Positions 10,217 through 21,457 of a stretch of DNA of 64,000 bases are shown here, piece by piece (position 1 is the first letter of the stretch; every line of letters starts with the position of its first letter). The stretch is taken from positions 309,944 through 373,943 of the forward strand of contig NW_015971556.1 of the NCBI RefSeq assembly GCF_000182565.1, read 5' to 3'. This DNA is from Spizellomyces punctatus DAOM BR117 (taxonomy: Eukaryota; Chytridiomycota; Chytridiomycetes; Spizellomycetales; Spizellomycetaceae). The notes under the pieces are model-generated. The model was not told where the DNA came from, ran no database searches, and was given only the letters and a program-made list of their open reading frames with translations. The translations under genes and the position numbers were made by a program.

Positions 10217-13200
10217 TTAGCCCGAGCACATGACGCAGGCATCCCGATTGTCAAGAGAACATGCCACTGCTGCCATGTTCTCGGCTTCGCTCTTCTCCGA
10301 ACCTTCATCAGACTTCAACTGCTGCTGATCGACCGTGAACTTAATGGCATCAGCAGCAGGTCTCGTACGCAGATAGTACATTCCTGGCAAAAGACCAGGT
10401 CAGCCGGACATCAAGAGCAGACATCTCATTCGCGCTAGAACTATACCTGTCTTCAATCCCTTTTTCCATCCATAGAAATGCATACTGGTCAATTTGCCAT
10501 AATTGGGCTCCGCCAGGTGGATATTGAGGGATTGGGACTGGTCGATAAACGCGCCACGGTCTGCAGCCATGTCAATGATGACTTTCTGCTCAGAGACAAG
10601 ATGAGAAATCTGGTGCCTCAACAAAGTACGCGCTGATCCCATACCTGCGACAATTCCCAAACTGTTTTGTAAATTGTCTTGAGTTCATCAGGAATGCTGC
10701 TGATACGTTGAATTGATCCGTTGTCAGCAATGATACGGTTCTTCATGTTGTCATTCCAGAGGTTCAGTTCCGTCAAATCTTTCAACAGATGCGGGTTGAC
10801 AATTTGAAATTCACCGGCCAGAACGCGACGGGTGTAGATATTGCTTGTGTAAGGTTCGAAACAGTTGTGCACAACGACTCCGTTGGCGAGAAAGTTGTGC
10901 AATCCTTTCACGTTTATGTCGAATACCGGCACCTGACCGGCTGCCCGACGATCGACCAATTGAAGCTTCATAGTGGGCACCGCCATTGCCTCGATGTCGA
11001 CAGCGTTCATGTGCATCTTGCCAGCGGCCTCGCCGTTCGCAAACCACTCACGCGCTCCGAGCTTCTCAAGAAACTCTTCGGCAGACATGACGTGACTGAA
11101 CTTAAACTGCTTAATCCCGTCCATCACCGATTGAGCAGGGTTAGTCGATGAGTTGGATGCACGAAGAATAGTCCTTTGTCGCTTATGGTAGTCGTACAAC
11201 TGAGAAATCGTTAGAGTCGAGGAGTGCACGTTGGGTTCTGGTTCGTTCTCTTTAAGGTTCTCAATCGCGAGCTTAGGGGTGTCACTCAGCGCGCCCTTAT
11301 TTGGGCTTGCCTCGGTATAGACCGCTTTGTGTTGTCTTTTGACTTCCGAGAGGTAGCGTGACCAAGCCGCTACAACACTGGAACGTTGCGCCTTGTGAGC
11401 AGAATAGCGGATACCGATCTTGTCCATGAAAATGTGCTGCGAGGAAGCATTGGGCAGAAATCCGATGCGCGCGCATACGTGCTTCAACTCTCCGCAGCAA
11501 TAGGGTTCGCCATTCTTATTCTGAACATTGCCTACGTTGATGATTGAAGCGCCATGCACACCGGCCTTGGACAGAAGCTCGCACAGTTGCTCCATGGCCG
11601 TAATCAAGGACTCGCGGTGCATAGCACATGCAGACTGCGATAGTCGAATGGAGCTGAACATCTGAGTCTGGTCGCAATTGGCGACGATAACAGGATCCCA
11701 GCCGTCACCACCAAAGAGGCCTGCTAGAAACTCGCGACGCACTGAGGCTGGGCACGATGCATCCAACACAAATGAAGGCCACGATACGACGGATGCGCAA
11801 CGCTCTCCGCATGTCATGCCGGCCAGCTCACGAATCGCGCTGGCTACCGGACCGGTCATCACGACCTCAAAACAGTTGCGCGCGTTGACACGATAAGAGA
11901 CGTTGGTGCCTCCAGACAGAAGCCTGTAGTCCTTGAGAAATCCGTCGCGATCAAGTGTGTGACCGAGCACAGCGGTAACCTTACAAGACTGAACAGATCC
12001 ATTTGCGCGCACCAGGCCGACGATGCGCGCAAGCGCCAAGACCTTCTCGCGATTGTTAGCCATGCACAGCCGTCCAATGCAGGTGTCTAAGGTCCAATCG
12101 GACTCATCTTCACCGACTAAGTCCAAGGTGCCTGTCAGCCCAAGCATCACAGGGGTGCCACAAATGTCGATCTTGGACGCCTCGCGCCAGGTGCCGTCAG
12201 CTAGTAGGAACTTGTGATCAGGGGTGCACGTCAAGATGCGGCCGTCTTCAAACGTCAGGCGCACCACCTCCTTCACAGCACGAGGGAGGTGCTCAGTCAC
12301 AGTGGCGGACACCATTCCCTTGACGATGGGGGAATAGGCAACGACTTCATCCCCGGGACGTACATCCTTGATGGGCAGGCTGGTTCCATTAGCCAGAGTT
12401 ACTGGCGTGTCCCCCGCGAAACACTCATTATTCCCCAGGATTTGCGACGTAGACGCTGTTGGCATTGGTGCAACCAATAAACTGTTACGAACCCCATGCT
12501 CTGCGATACGTGCACGCAAACCTTCCCAGTCCCACATGTCTGACACCTGGACGTTCCACATGTCGGGCTGAAGAATACCCTTGCTAACCGGTGACCCTGG
12601 GTACGTCTGGTAATGCCCTTGTTCTTTGGCCAGTTCGCATGAAGCTTCCAAAGCAGCGAAATAAATCGTTTCAAAGATTTGACGGTTCAGTTTCCGTGCA
12701 CCGTCCGAGTCAAATGGCAGGCGCAGTTTAATGAATGTATCAGCTAGGCCTTGAACACCCAACCCAATAGGGCGATGTCGCATGTTGGAGCGACGGGCTT
12801 CTTCGACAGGATAATAATTGATATCGATGATCTTGTTCAGATTTCTAGTGATCACCTTTGTCACCTGCGAGATTAAAAACGTAAGAGAGCACGTCAGTAT
12901 ACGATATAGTACGGTGATGAGCTGAGTGCTGAGTACCTGACGAAGTTTCTCAAAATTGTAGAACAAATTCCCGTCTTCTTTCATGACAAAGCTTGGAAGC
13001 GCAATGGATGCAAGATTGCAAACCGCAACTTCATCAGGGGAAGAGTACTCTACGATTTCGGTACACAAATTGCTGCACTTGATAGTACCAAGATTTTGCT
13101 GGTTTGACTTGCCATTACACGCATCCTTGTACAACATGAAGGGGGTCCCAGTCTCAACCTGCGACTCGAGAATTGCATACCACAGCTTCTGCGCTTTCAC

Positions 13201-14721
13201 TGTCCTCCTTGCACGCCCCTCAGCTTCGTAGCGTTCGTACAATTCCTGATGACATGGAACGTGAATGACTGCAACGAGATGTGAACGCAGAACGGATAGT
13301 TCCCCACCACAAACTTTGCACCCCAAACGTCTTCGAGGCCGGGAGCTTCTGAAGGGCAGAACAGACTCCAGTCGCCGTTCTTTTCCACCCGCTCCATGAA
13401 TAGATCTGGGACCTACACGCCTAACATGAGACGGAAATCCTAACCGAATAGAGATGGGAAACTCACCCAAAGAGCGTAAAACAATTCACGTGCTCGAGTT
13501 TCCTCTTTGCCGGTGTTTTTCTTGAGTTCAAGGAACTTCGCCAATTTTAGCATAACTTTTGGAGTAGAAAATATTATTATAATTTACCTCGAAGACATCC
13601 GCATGCCATGGCTCCAAGTAAATGGCAAAGGCACCAGGGCGCTTGTTACCGCCTTGGTCGACATAGCGAGCGGTGTTGTTGTACACCCTGAGCATAGGGA
13701 CGATCCCGTTTGACTGGCCGTTCGTGCCCGCAATGTAAGATCCAAGTGCGCGGATTTTATGAATGTTGAGGCCGATACCACCGGCCGTCTTGGAAATCAT
13801 CGCACACGTCTTCAGGGTATCGTATATACCCTCAATAGAATCATCCTTCATGGTCAGAAGGAAACAGCTCGAGAGCTGCGGCCGGGGTGTGCCTGCGTTG
13901 AAGAGTGTCGGGGATGCATGTGTGAAATACTTCTCCGACAATAACTCATAGGTTTCAATTGCTGCCTCCACATCTTCGCCGTGGATGCCAACTGCCACAC
14001 GCATGAGCATGTGTTGCGGACGCTCTGCAACTTTGCCCGTGATTCGGAGGAGATACGATCGTTCGAGCGTCTTAAAACCAAAGTAATTATAGTTGAAGTC
14101 TCGATCGTAAATAATGGCAGAGTTGAGGCGATCTGCGTTTTTCATGACTGCTTGATACGTCTCTTCAGAAACCATGGGAGCAGGCTTTTGGTTTTTAGGA
14201 TTGACGTAGTTATAAAGATCTTCAATGACTTGTGAGAATTGTTTCTTTGTCTCCTTGTGAAGATTCGATACGGCTATTCGGGCAGCAAGAATAGCATAGT
14301 CTGGATGTTTGGTCTATTATCCTAAGACAATCAGTAAAAGCTGTCAAGGTGCGCAGGATCGGATGCAATCCTACCGTTAAATACGCAGCGGTCTCTGCAG
14401 CCAGATTGTCCAGCTCAACCGTAGTAACTCCCTGGTAAACCCCCGTGATGACCTGGAAAAAGTGGCAGATTGTCAGCAATTGGCTCAGACCGAAAATGAC
14501 AAGCAGCAGGCGGATACCTTCTGCGCAACTTCGGCGGGATCCACAAAATTCATATCCAAACCATAACAGAGCTTCATAATACGTGAAGTTATCTTGTCAA
14601 AAGCAACCCGCTCGCGGCGGCCATCTGATGTGGAGAACCGTGTTAGGAATTGGTGCGTTAAAGTTCGGCTTTAGCATAGCAAAGTTTATCGTCATTGTCT
14701 ACCTCTTTTGAAGACGAACAT
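10217..14721 (-). CDS. RNR1: Ribonucleoside-diphosphate reductase large subunit, interrupted by an intein
   Basis: Class I ribonucleotide reductase alpha chain, making dNTPs from NDPs. Ten exons in transcript order: 14721..14703, 14624..14518, 14452..14375, 14313..13588, 13535..13467, 13412..13308, 13245..12937, 12864..10645, 10585..10447, 10383..10217; 1312 codons, of which 520 are an in-frame intein, leaving a 792-residue host equal in length to human RRM1. Seen: ATP-cone start [23 protein letters not shown] (redox Cys), [11 protein letters not shown] (catalytic Asn, Cys, Glu), AVCNLAS (second redox Cys), the PMPTAST phosphate loop and a C-terminal CVMC thiol pair. The intron 12936-12865 is 72 nt and free of stops, so a naive frame reads through it. 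A possible N-terminal extension is listed separately. Confidence 0.95.
10864..12423 (-). mobile_element. Intein with LAGLIDADG homing endonuclease, inserted in RNR1
   Basis: In-frame 520-residue insertion between ...ILGNNE and [10 protein letters not shown] of the reductase. Splicing (Hint) blocks are visible: N-terminal Cys1 in [12 protein letters not shown] (Thr67-His70) in block [17 protein letters not shown], and the terminal His-Asn pair VVVHN followed by Cys as the +1 extein residue. These are the residues needed for protein splicing, so it is predicted to splice. Between the Hint halves lie two dodecapeptide motifs: [13 protein letters not shown] (about residues 132-144) and [14 protein letters not shown] (about 231-244). 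The acidic residue is Asp240 in the second motif, but Asn141 (codon 12003-12001, AAT) replaces it in the first. The element lies wholly inside exon 8 and shares no sequence with RNR1 of other organisms. Confidence 0.95.
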
Positions 14722-14787
14722 GAAGTGGTCGTCGTAAATGGGTGAGGTGGGAGGTGGTGTCGGAGGTCTTCCTTGGCGAATAGAAGA

Positions 14788-15204
14788 CTGGAAAACAAGA
14801 GAGAAAAACTAGTCAGGCGTTCTGGGAGCCAAGGAAGCGTGCAGGAACAAGTATAATAAAAAGAATGATAACAAGAAAGGACTACAGATTCCTTTCAGCC
14901 GAGATGATAGACAGAAGAAAGCAGAGGGAGGGAAATGGGGCACCGCTTTATAGTCGGACTTGAGCGATATCCAACCTTTCGGACACGCGGAGTCCGAGTC
15001 CGACGAGATATCGGACAAAAAAGTCAAAAAAGGAGGTATACCTACCGCCGACCGTTGTACCAGCGATGGCTGTCTCTCATTCTGATTTATTTCTTGCTCG
15101 TTTTCTGAAGGACCATTCAAAACATTTGTTGATTCTATGCTTGCGACCCTGTGACGCTTTGTGCGGAATGCGATAGCTACAGGTGAAGGGATCCTTTTGG
15201 CCAT
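14788..15204 (-). other. Possible upstream coding exon giving RNR1 an N-terminal extension
   Basis: A 53-codon open stretch starts at ATG 15204 (MAKRIPSPVAIAF...) and ends at a GTAGGT donor (15045). A CAG acceptor at 14789/14788 would join it, in phase, to 22 codons that run open into the canonical RNR1 start (…RPPTPPPTSPIYDDHF then MFVFKRDG). The implied intron is 258 nt, longer than the 55-90 nt usual here. It could be a real extension of ~75 residues, a 5'-UTR intron, or chance. The canonical start at 14721 matches the family exactly and is preferred. Confidence 0.3.
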
Positions 15205-15689
15205 TCGCCTACTGTGCTGTGTCTGCCAGAAAGAGGGATCTAAGCGGCCTATCTAGTACCAGAAGGGTCGTCGGAGGGTGGTCTCATTGACATGGCCTTT
15301 GAGGCAACGATAGACAATGCCCGTCGCCCCTGCAAGTTTGAGCTGTCTTTCATTGCGCCTATGACTGTGCCACGCTATGACGGTGACTCAACCGCAATCT
15401 GCACACTATACCATGTACTGTGATGCCTCTGAAATTTGAAGGGCAATACGCCAATGCGGCGGTGAGGAAACCAACTTGCACGCTGCTGTCAAAGCATTGG
15501 CGGGAAGGCCGTCTGCTGCATACCGTCCAGAGCTGCGCTGCAGATGGCAAGGTGCAAAGTCCAACTGGTGCTTCTTGCTTACACACTCTTGCCTGATATG
15601 GCTTAATGACCTTTGATGAGTCACCAAGACGTCGAGGGTTCTTTGACCTTGCGCAAGGCACCATCATCTGCAGGGCACATTAGCTAGCC
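15205..15689. promoter_or_regulatory. Divergent promoter region (RNR1 and DDB1)
   Basis: 485 bp between the upstream RNR1-side ATG (15204) and the DDB1 ATG. One TGACTCA (AP-1/Gcn4-type) site occurs at 15384-15390. I found no ACGCGT (MCB) site although fungal RNR1 genes often have one. No gene is supported here. Confidence 0.4.
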
Positions 15690-18600
15690 ATGTCCAAGTT
15701 TTACGTTGTCAGTGCTCGGAAGCCAGACTCTGTATCACATGCTATAAAGGCCAGTTTCACTGGACCCGACGACATCAACCTCATTGTCGGGTCAGTACTT
15801 GTTAATATCGCTCGTCAACAAGAAGCTGCCTAACCTTAAGTCTAAAATACCACAGCAAAGCGACCCACTTTGAAGTCTACGTATTGGTGGACGATGACAA
15901 TGATCCAAATGAGAAAACTTTGCGCTTGTTGCTTGATGTACCAGTTTATGGGCGTATCTCAACTTTGCAAACGTACAGACCACAGGTAATTCCAGCGAAT
16001 AGCAGCACCTATCGGCACACGTCCGAGTTTACCATCCTATCCATTAGGATCGCAATACAGATTTTCTTTTCATATCAACGGAGCGTTACAAGTTTTTCGT
16101 CCTATCTTTCAATGCCACTACACACCAGCTTGTAACCGAAGCGAACGGAGATATAGCGGATAGGACCGGCAGGCCGATCGACATCGGACACATTGGAGTC
16201 CACGACCCGGATGGTCGTATGATAGGCTTACATCTTTACCAAGGTTTATTCAAAGTGATTCCACTTAACAGCGCTGGTGGGCGAAGAGGGTCGGGACATT
16301 CAAAGAAACACGCGCGAGAACGAAACGTCGAACTCAGTGCCATCAATCTCAGGTCAAACTTCAAGGGGCGATCAAGAAGCCACCAACGCACTCACTAACA
16401 ATAATACTTGCATTATTAGATTGGAGGAACTTGCGATTATTTCCCTGGAATTCATGCAATCGCCACCTGGAGCCGAAAACAAACCAATGTTGGCTGTTTT
16501 GCACCAGGATACAAAGGGATATCGGCACCTAAAAACCTACGTGGTCGATGTCGCTGCTCGCGATCTGAAGGAGTACTCAGATTTGCCGCAAGCAAATCTG
16601 GAAGCGGCGGCCAATCTGATCATACCTATACCCCGGGCAATGGGTTTGTGCCTAAGTGCTGACACTTCAGTCCAAATACGCGCAACTGATTGACAATGGC
16701 ATGCCTTCAGGTGGTGGGGTGATTGTCGTAGGAGAGCAGACAATTGCGTGTATCACCCAAAATGGCGTGATTACGATACCAATCCAGCCGACAGTCATGA
16801 AATGGTAAAGGCAAAAAAGTCGATTTCGAGGACCTGTATGTCCGATATGACGGTTTCTGCCCTCAGTTGGAACATGATAGACCCTGAAGGCACACGATAC
16901 TTGCTTGGCGACTATCTTGGTAATCTGTACGCGTTGGTGCTATTTGGTCAAAACGGGGTCATAAAAGAAATGTCGTTGGAAACACTTGGAAAAGTAGGAT
17001 TCCTGGTATCACTCCTTAACCTGGGCTAGAGAATTCATAAAACCCCTTCACTCATCACAGATATCTCAACCTTCCTCGATCGTATATCTCGACAGTGGCT
17101 ATGTATATATCGGGTCCCAGTTCGGCGACTCACAGCTCATCCTCCTGTCGTCCGAACGAAACGAGCGCAGAGAGTATCTGACTGTGCAGACGGAGTTTGA
17201 AAACTTATCACCCATCACTGATTTTTGCGTTGTTGATATTGAAAAGCAAGGGCAAGTGAGTGATGGTGTGTGAGTGGTGAAGTGCCACTGCTATTGACTG
17301 AAGCTTTCCATAACGTCTCAGGGCCAGATGGTGGCTTGCTGCGGTGGCTATAAAGACGGATCTCTACGTGTTATAAGAAATGGGATTGGAATTGAAGTCC
17401 TCGGCACTTTAAATGATGTGCCGGAACTTACTGGAATATGGGCACTCCGTCCAACATTTGACACAGAGTATGTCTTCATGGAAGCAACACAAGTAAACTT
17501 GGTTTTGACAACTATCGACATCGTATTATTTGGGCGACTTGCAGCCTTGATGACACTCTAGTCATGTCATTTATATCTGAGACGCGATTGCAAAAACGAG
17601 ACGAAGAAGGAGATCTCTGTCCAGTTGAAGAAGTCGACGCGGGAGGGTTTCGAATGCAAGAGACTACCCTTGCATGTGCAAATATGTTGGGAGATGGGAT
17701 TGTCCAGGTACTAATGGTTTGGTCAAAATTGCGACTATTGCATCCATCTAATTTGGTACAGGTCACTCCCAACGCAGTCATTCTCCTTGACGCAAGAAGC
17801 CGCGCCGAAGTTGCCATATGAGACCATTTGATGGAAGTCGGATCAATCATGCTTCTTCTAAATCCCAGACAAATCCTTGTGGCTTTGAGCGAGGGTCGAC
17901 TGGGCTACATAGAGCTTCGGGNNNNNNNNNNNNNNNNNNNNNNNNNNNNNNNNNNNNNNNNNNNNNNNNNNNNNNNNNNNNNNNNNNNNNNNNNNNNNNN
18001 NNNNNNNNNNNNNNNNNNNNNNNNNNNNNNNNNNNNNNNNNNNNNNNNNNNNNNNNNNNNNNNNNNNNNNNNNNNNNNNNNNNCAGGGTGCTTGAACTTT
18101 CAACGTTGAAGGAGCGAGATAAAGTGCTACTTGGAACAGGTGAGCTGTGATACTAAGCAGTTTGATAATGGCTAATGTTTGATCTTCTCGATTTCAGAAA
18201 CGATTCCACGTTCTGTGCTGTTGGTGACCATGCAGGATGTCAGTACGCACTAGCTGCACTTGGTGAGGCAACCATCAAATCATGCACCGTCACCTGCAAT
18301 AAGCTCGCTGAAATGTGATGTGTAGGCGACGGTCAGCTCTTCACATTTATTGTCGATCCGGAAACAGGTTGTTTGAGGGATCGCAAGAAAATCTCACTCG
18401 GCAGTCAGCCTATTACTTTAAGCCAATTCCAATCCAAAGGACAGAGGCACGTGTTTGCCGCGTCTGACAGGCCTACGGTGATCCACACCAGCAACGGGAA
18501 ACTGATATATTCGAATGTGAACCTAAAAGTATGCGAGCACCGTCTCCCAAATATGTGCGGCTAACATGCTAACGGGATACTACATGTAGGAAGTTACTCA

Positions 18601-20199
18601 TATGTGCCCATTCAACTATGAGGATGAGGCTCTTGCTTTAGTTACTGAGGGATCTTTGAAAGTTGGGACAGTGGAAGCTATTGAGAAGCTTCACATCAAG
18701 AAGATACCTCTTGGGGAGACGGCGCGTCGTATTACGCATCAAGAAAAAAGTGGGACGTTTGGTGTTCTCACCTTACGAATAGTCCAGAATGAGGAAACAG
18801 GGGATGAGGAAGAAACAGGATATTTGAAGCTTTTGGATGACCAGTCTTTTGAAGGTACGAGTATTGGATGGTTCCGACTAATACTATTAATTTTTGTCTT
18901 CTGAAATGTGCTTGCCAGTGTTGGACCAATTTGCCATGGACACGTTCGAGAATGTCCAGTCGATTGTATCCACGGAGTTCACTGGCGACCAGAAAACGTA
19001 CTACTGTGTGGGAACCGCGTATGTACTTCCGCAGGAGGACGAGCCGTCTAAAGGAAGGATCTTGGTTTTTGACGTGACGGAAGAAAGACGACTCAGACTA
19101 GTTCATGAGCAAGAAACTCGTGGTTGCGTTTACTGCATGGCGTCTCTAGGAGGAAAGTTACTGGCGGGTATAAATAGTAAGGTCAGCATCCCTTCCTGTG
19201 CATCACTGGAGTTTAGAGTGATCGCAAACGCTTTACACATTCAATCCCCCATCAGGCTCAATTGTTCAAATGGGAGGTAGCTGATGACGGTATAACCATG
19301 TCCTTAGTGGAACGAGCCACACATCACGGACACATTCTTGTATTGACGATCGCCGTGCGAGGGGACTTTGTGCTTATCGGTGATCTAATGAAATCGGTAT
19401 CCGTCCTCTCCTACAATGCAGGGGATGACTCTTTGGAGCTGATAGCCCGGGACCCGGACGCGAATTGGATGACGGCGGTCGAAGCGCTGGACGATGATGT
19501 GTATATAGGAGCAGAGGATCATAGTAACCTATTTGCCCTCAGAAGACGAAGTGAGGCGCAGGTGGAGGAGGATCGGCGACGATTAGAAAGTTTTGGCTGG
19601 TTTCATTTGGGAGAACAAGTAAACCGGCTGAGGCATGGTAAGATGGAATTCAGCGTCAAACGGACACCCGGACACCCGCTTATTCATTTACTGTTGCTTG
19701 TGAACACAGGCTCGCTGGTTATGAGCTTGCCTGATAATGAAGCTGTTGCTACCCCTGTACTTTTATATTGCACGGTGAATGGAGGTATCGGCGTCGTGGC
19801 GACCTTGGACGACAGCACTTTCCGCCTGTTATTGGATGTACAAGACAATTTGCGCCGAATTGTGAAAGGAGTTGGGGGCCTGGCCTATACAGAGTGGGTA
19901 TCGGAAGTTCGGGGACAGTCTGCATCAAGCTTTACAATTTCTCATGAAACAACATACGGAACTTTATTTATAGGTGGCGGCGGTTTGAAAACCGACGGCG
20001 AACTATGAACGCCGAAAGCTTTTTGGATGGTGACTTGATCGAATCATATCTTGATTTGACGAGAGAGCAGCAGCAAGCAGTGGTGGATGGAATGCGACTG
20101 CCGAGAGACGGTCATCGCGACGGTCATGGAATGAAGAAGCTAGACATCAAGGTCGAGGAACTGACTCGTATGGTCGAAGAACTGACCCGTATACATTAA
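15690..20199 (+). CDS. DDB1: DNA damage-binding protein 1 (CUL4 adaptor); frame broken by a gap, a stop and a frameshift
   Basis: Triple beta-propeller adaptor of CUL4 ubiquitin ligases in nucleotide-excision repair and replication control. Exons: 15690..15790, 15856..15985, 16048..16352, 16420..16643, 16711..16804, 16867..16993, 17061..17255, 17322..17467, 17545..17707, 17762..17921 (runs into N-gap), 18084..18139, 18198..18262, 18326..18528, 18590..18854, 18919..19181, 19256..19637, 19710..19893, 19974..20199. Diagnostic runs: [36 protein letters not shown] type sequence, [33 protein letters not shown] and the C-terminus VVEELTRIH. An in-frame TGA (17819-17821) stands where Trp is usual, and one base is missing near 18238. 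Donor at 19894 is GTGGGT. The exon 5/6 junction (62-nt intron) is the least certain. Confidence 0.88.
17819..17821 (+). other. In-frame TGA in DDB1 exon 10
   Basis: Reading exon 10 from 17762, the frame gives ...AEVAI then TGA then [13 protein letters not shown]..., with clear DDB1-like sequence on both sides. No splice pair removes it. The homologous position in other DDB1 proteins is usually Trp (TGG), one base different. Confidence 0.75.
17922..18083. other. Assembly gap (162 N)
   Basis: A run of 162 N bases lies inside DDB1, between ...GYIELR and RVLELSTLK. Given the family, roughly 40-60 residues and possibly an intron are missing here. Confidence 0.99.
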
Positions 20200-20678
20200 A
20201 ACAGTTCTTATCAATTTGGTTTTATGCACAACTCGGGATTCCAGTTGGGAGCGTGGGTTACGTGATGTGGAGATTCTTGTGCCATGTTCAGGATGGTAGC
20301 GCGGCTGCCGATGGGGAGCCGAGACCAGTGACAGAAAGCATCGTTGCGAAAATGATGGGACAAGCTACTCACCCACATAATATTTCTTCGACCACTTTTG
20401 AGCTCGCACATGTCTTCCAGCCTACCCTGTTTTGTTTATATGCAACGTTTGATTCGGCTTTATTCCTCACATTCCTGAGGCTTCAAGGATGGGACCAACA
20501 ACCTCCAGTTCTGGTCTGAGAAGTACAGTTCTAATGACTGTCCCAAGTACGGTGGGCAAACTTGTGGGACATCTGAAAACTAATTTATTGCAACATCATA
20601 TATACAGATTCAAATACATTGAATGGCAAACTTGCTTTGGATTATACTACTATAAACACTTGTACACCTCGTGATCCA
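20200..20678. other. Intergenic region, no gene seen
   Basis: 479 bp between the DDB1 stop and the stop of the minus-strand one-TM gene (convergent). Open frames of 61-88 codons occur but have no recognisable content or splice structure. AT-rich sequence near 20580-20660 fits 3' UTR. Confidence 0.5.
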
Positions 20679-21095
20679 CTATTTCCTTTCACCCCCAGAA
20701 TATGCAGGTTCGGGCATTCCAAAAGAAGGAACTTCGCCCTTCTGGTCTCTTGAGGTTGCTCCCTGCGCCGGTGGTGGACCCTGAGGAGGGTAAACGTAGT
20801 AATTCGGAGGCGGCATGGCGGTTTGACCGTAGGTAAGAACGGAGCCTGGGGGTAAACCCATTGCAGCCAGCTGTTGATCGTACGCCCGTCGTTGCTTCTG
20901 GCGTCTCCAAAAGATTACGAAAAATGCGATAATAGATAGAACGAACACCGCCAAGAGAATCGAGCGGACAATAATGTTGAAGGTTCGCTGCTGGTCCGTT
21001 ACGTTGGGGCGTAAGACGACGACTTGTTCGCCCTGTGCCAGCACTACCCCGCTAAGGAGGGGGAGTATCTGCAACTGGAGCGAGATGCGATTCAT
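20679..21095 (-). CDS. Small single-pass membrane protein with signal peptide, function unknown
   Basis: Single exon, 138 aa. A signal peptide is likely (MNRISLQLQILPLLSGVVLA, cleavage after VLA-QG). A short luminal/extracellular part with one N-glycosylation sequon (NVT) follows, then a ~23-residue transmembrane helix (IVRSILLAVFVLSIIAFFVIFW), a basic stop-transfer (RRQKQRRA), and a Pro/Tyr/Gly-rich cytoplasmic tail with repeated PP-type motifs that could bind WW or SH3 domains. This is a type I topology. I do not recognise the family. Overall composition and clean domain order make a real gene more likely than a chance frame. Confidence 0.65.
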   Translation of the reverse strand: MNRISLQLQILPLLSGVVLAQGEQVVVLRPNVTDQQRTFNIIVRSILLAVFVLSIIAFFVIFWRRQKQRRAYDQQLAAMGLPPGSVLTYGQTAMPPPNYYVYPPQGPPPAQGATSRDQKGEVPSFGMPEPAYSGGERK

Positions 21096-21457
21096 TTTCT
21101 CGTTTCGTTGAGGTCTTTGAAGAGGATGTGTTGTTGGATGGTCGACAGCAGATGGTGCGGAGGTGGCAGCTTAAAAGTGTACAGAGATCTCACCGCCACC
21201 TCGTCTGGCTGCCACTCTCAAAAATTCCAATTGCCCCTCCGCCTTGTTGTCTCAAGAAGGTCCATTTGCTTGAAACAAGTCAAATTAAATTACATAACGG
21301 CCGATCAAGCATTGGTAAGCATTATATCCGGATATAAGTATGAAATCATTATGGTTTGAAATGGTTGAAATTCACTGATATGTGTCATGGCTATGAACTG
21401 GTGTTGCTTCCAATTTCGTCTTTGATTACAGAAAGGACACAGTATCTTCGTTGTCCC
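21096..21457. other. Intergenic region, no gene seen
   Basis: 362 bp between two minus-strand genes. It must contain the promoter of the one-TM gene and the 3' UTR of the OTU gene. Nothing else is recognised. Confidence 0.5.

Noticed and set aside
13246-13307. The protein-coding look of the RNR1 62-nt intron in one frame
   Set aside because: The frame continues by chance; splicing at GTGGGG/CAG restores [11 protein letters not shown], the conserved reductase sequence.
10618-13470. A single 950-codon open frame spanning RNR1 exons 6-8 and the intein
   Set aside because: It reads through two introns, one of 72 nt that happens to be stop-free; the real protein is recovered by splicing, and the first ~80 residues of that frame are not reductase sequence.
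16805-16830. A 26-nt intron in DDB1 that would keep extra residues before the next exon
   Set aside because: It is far below the 55-90 nt typical here, and a 62-nt intron with a good CTCAG acceptor (16866) keeps phase; left as uncertain rather than called.
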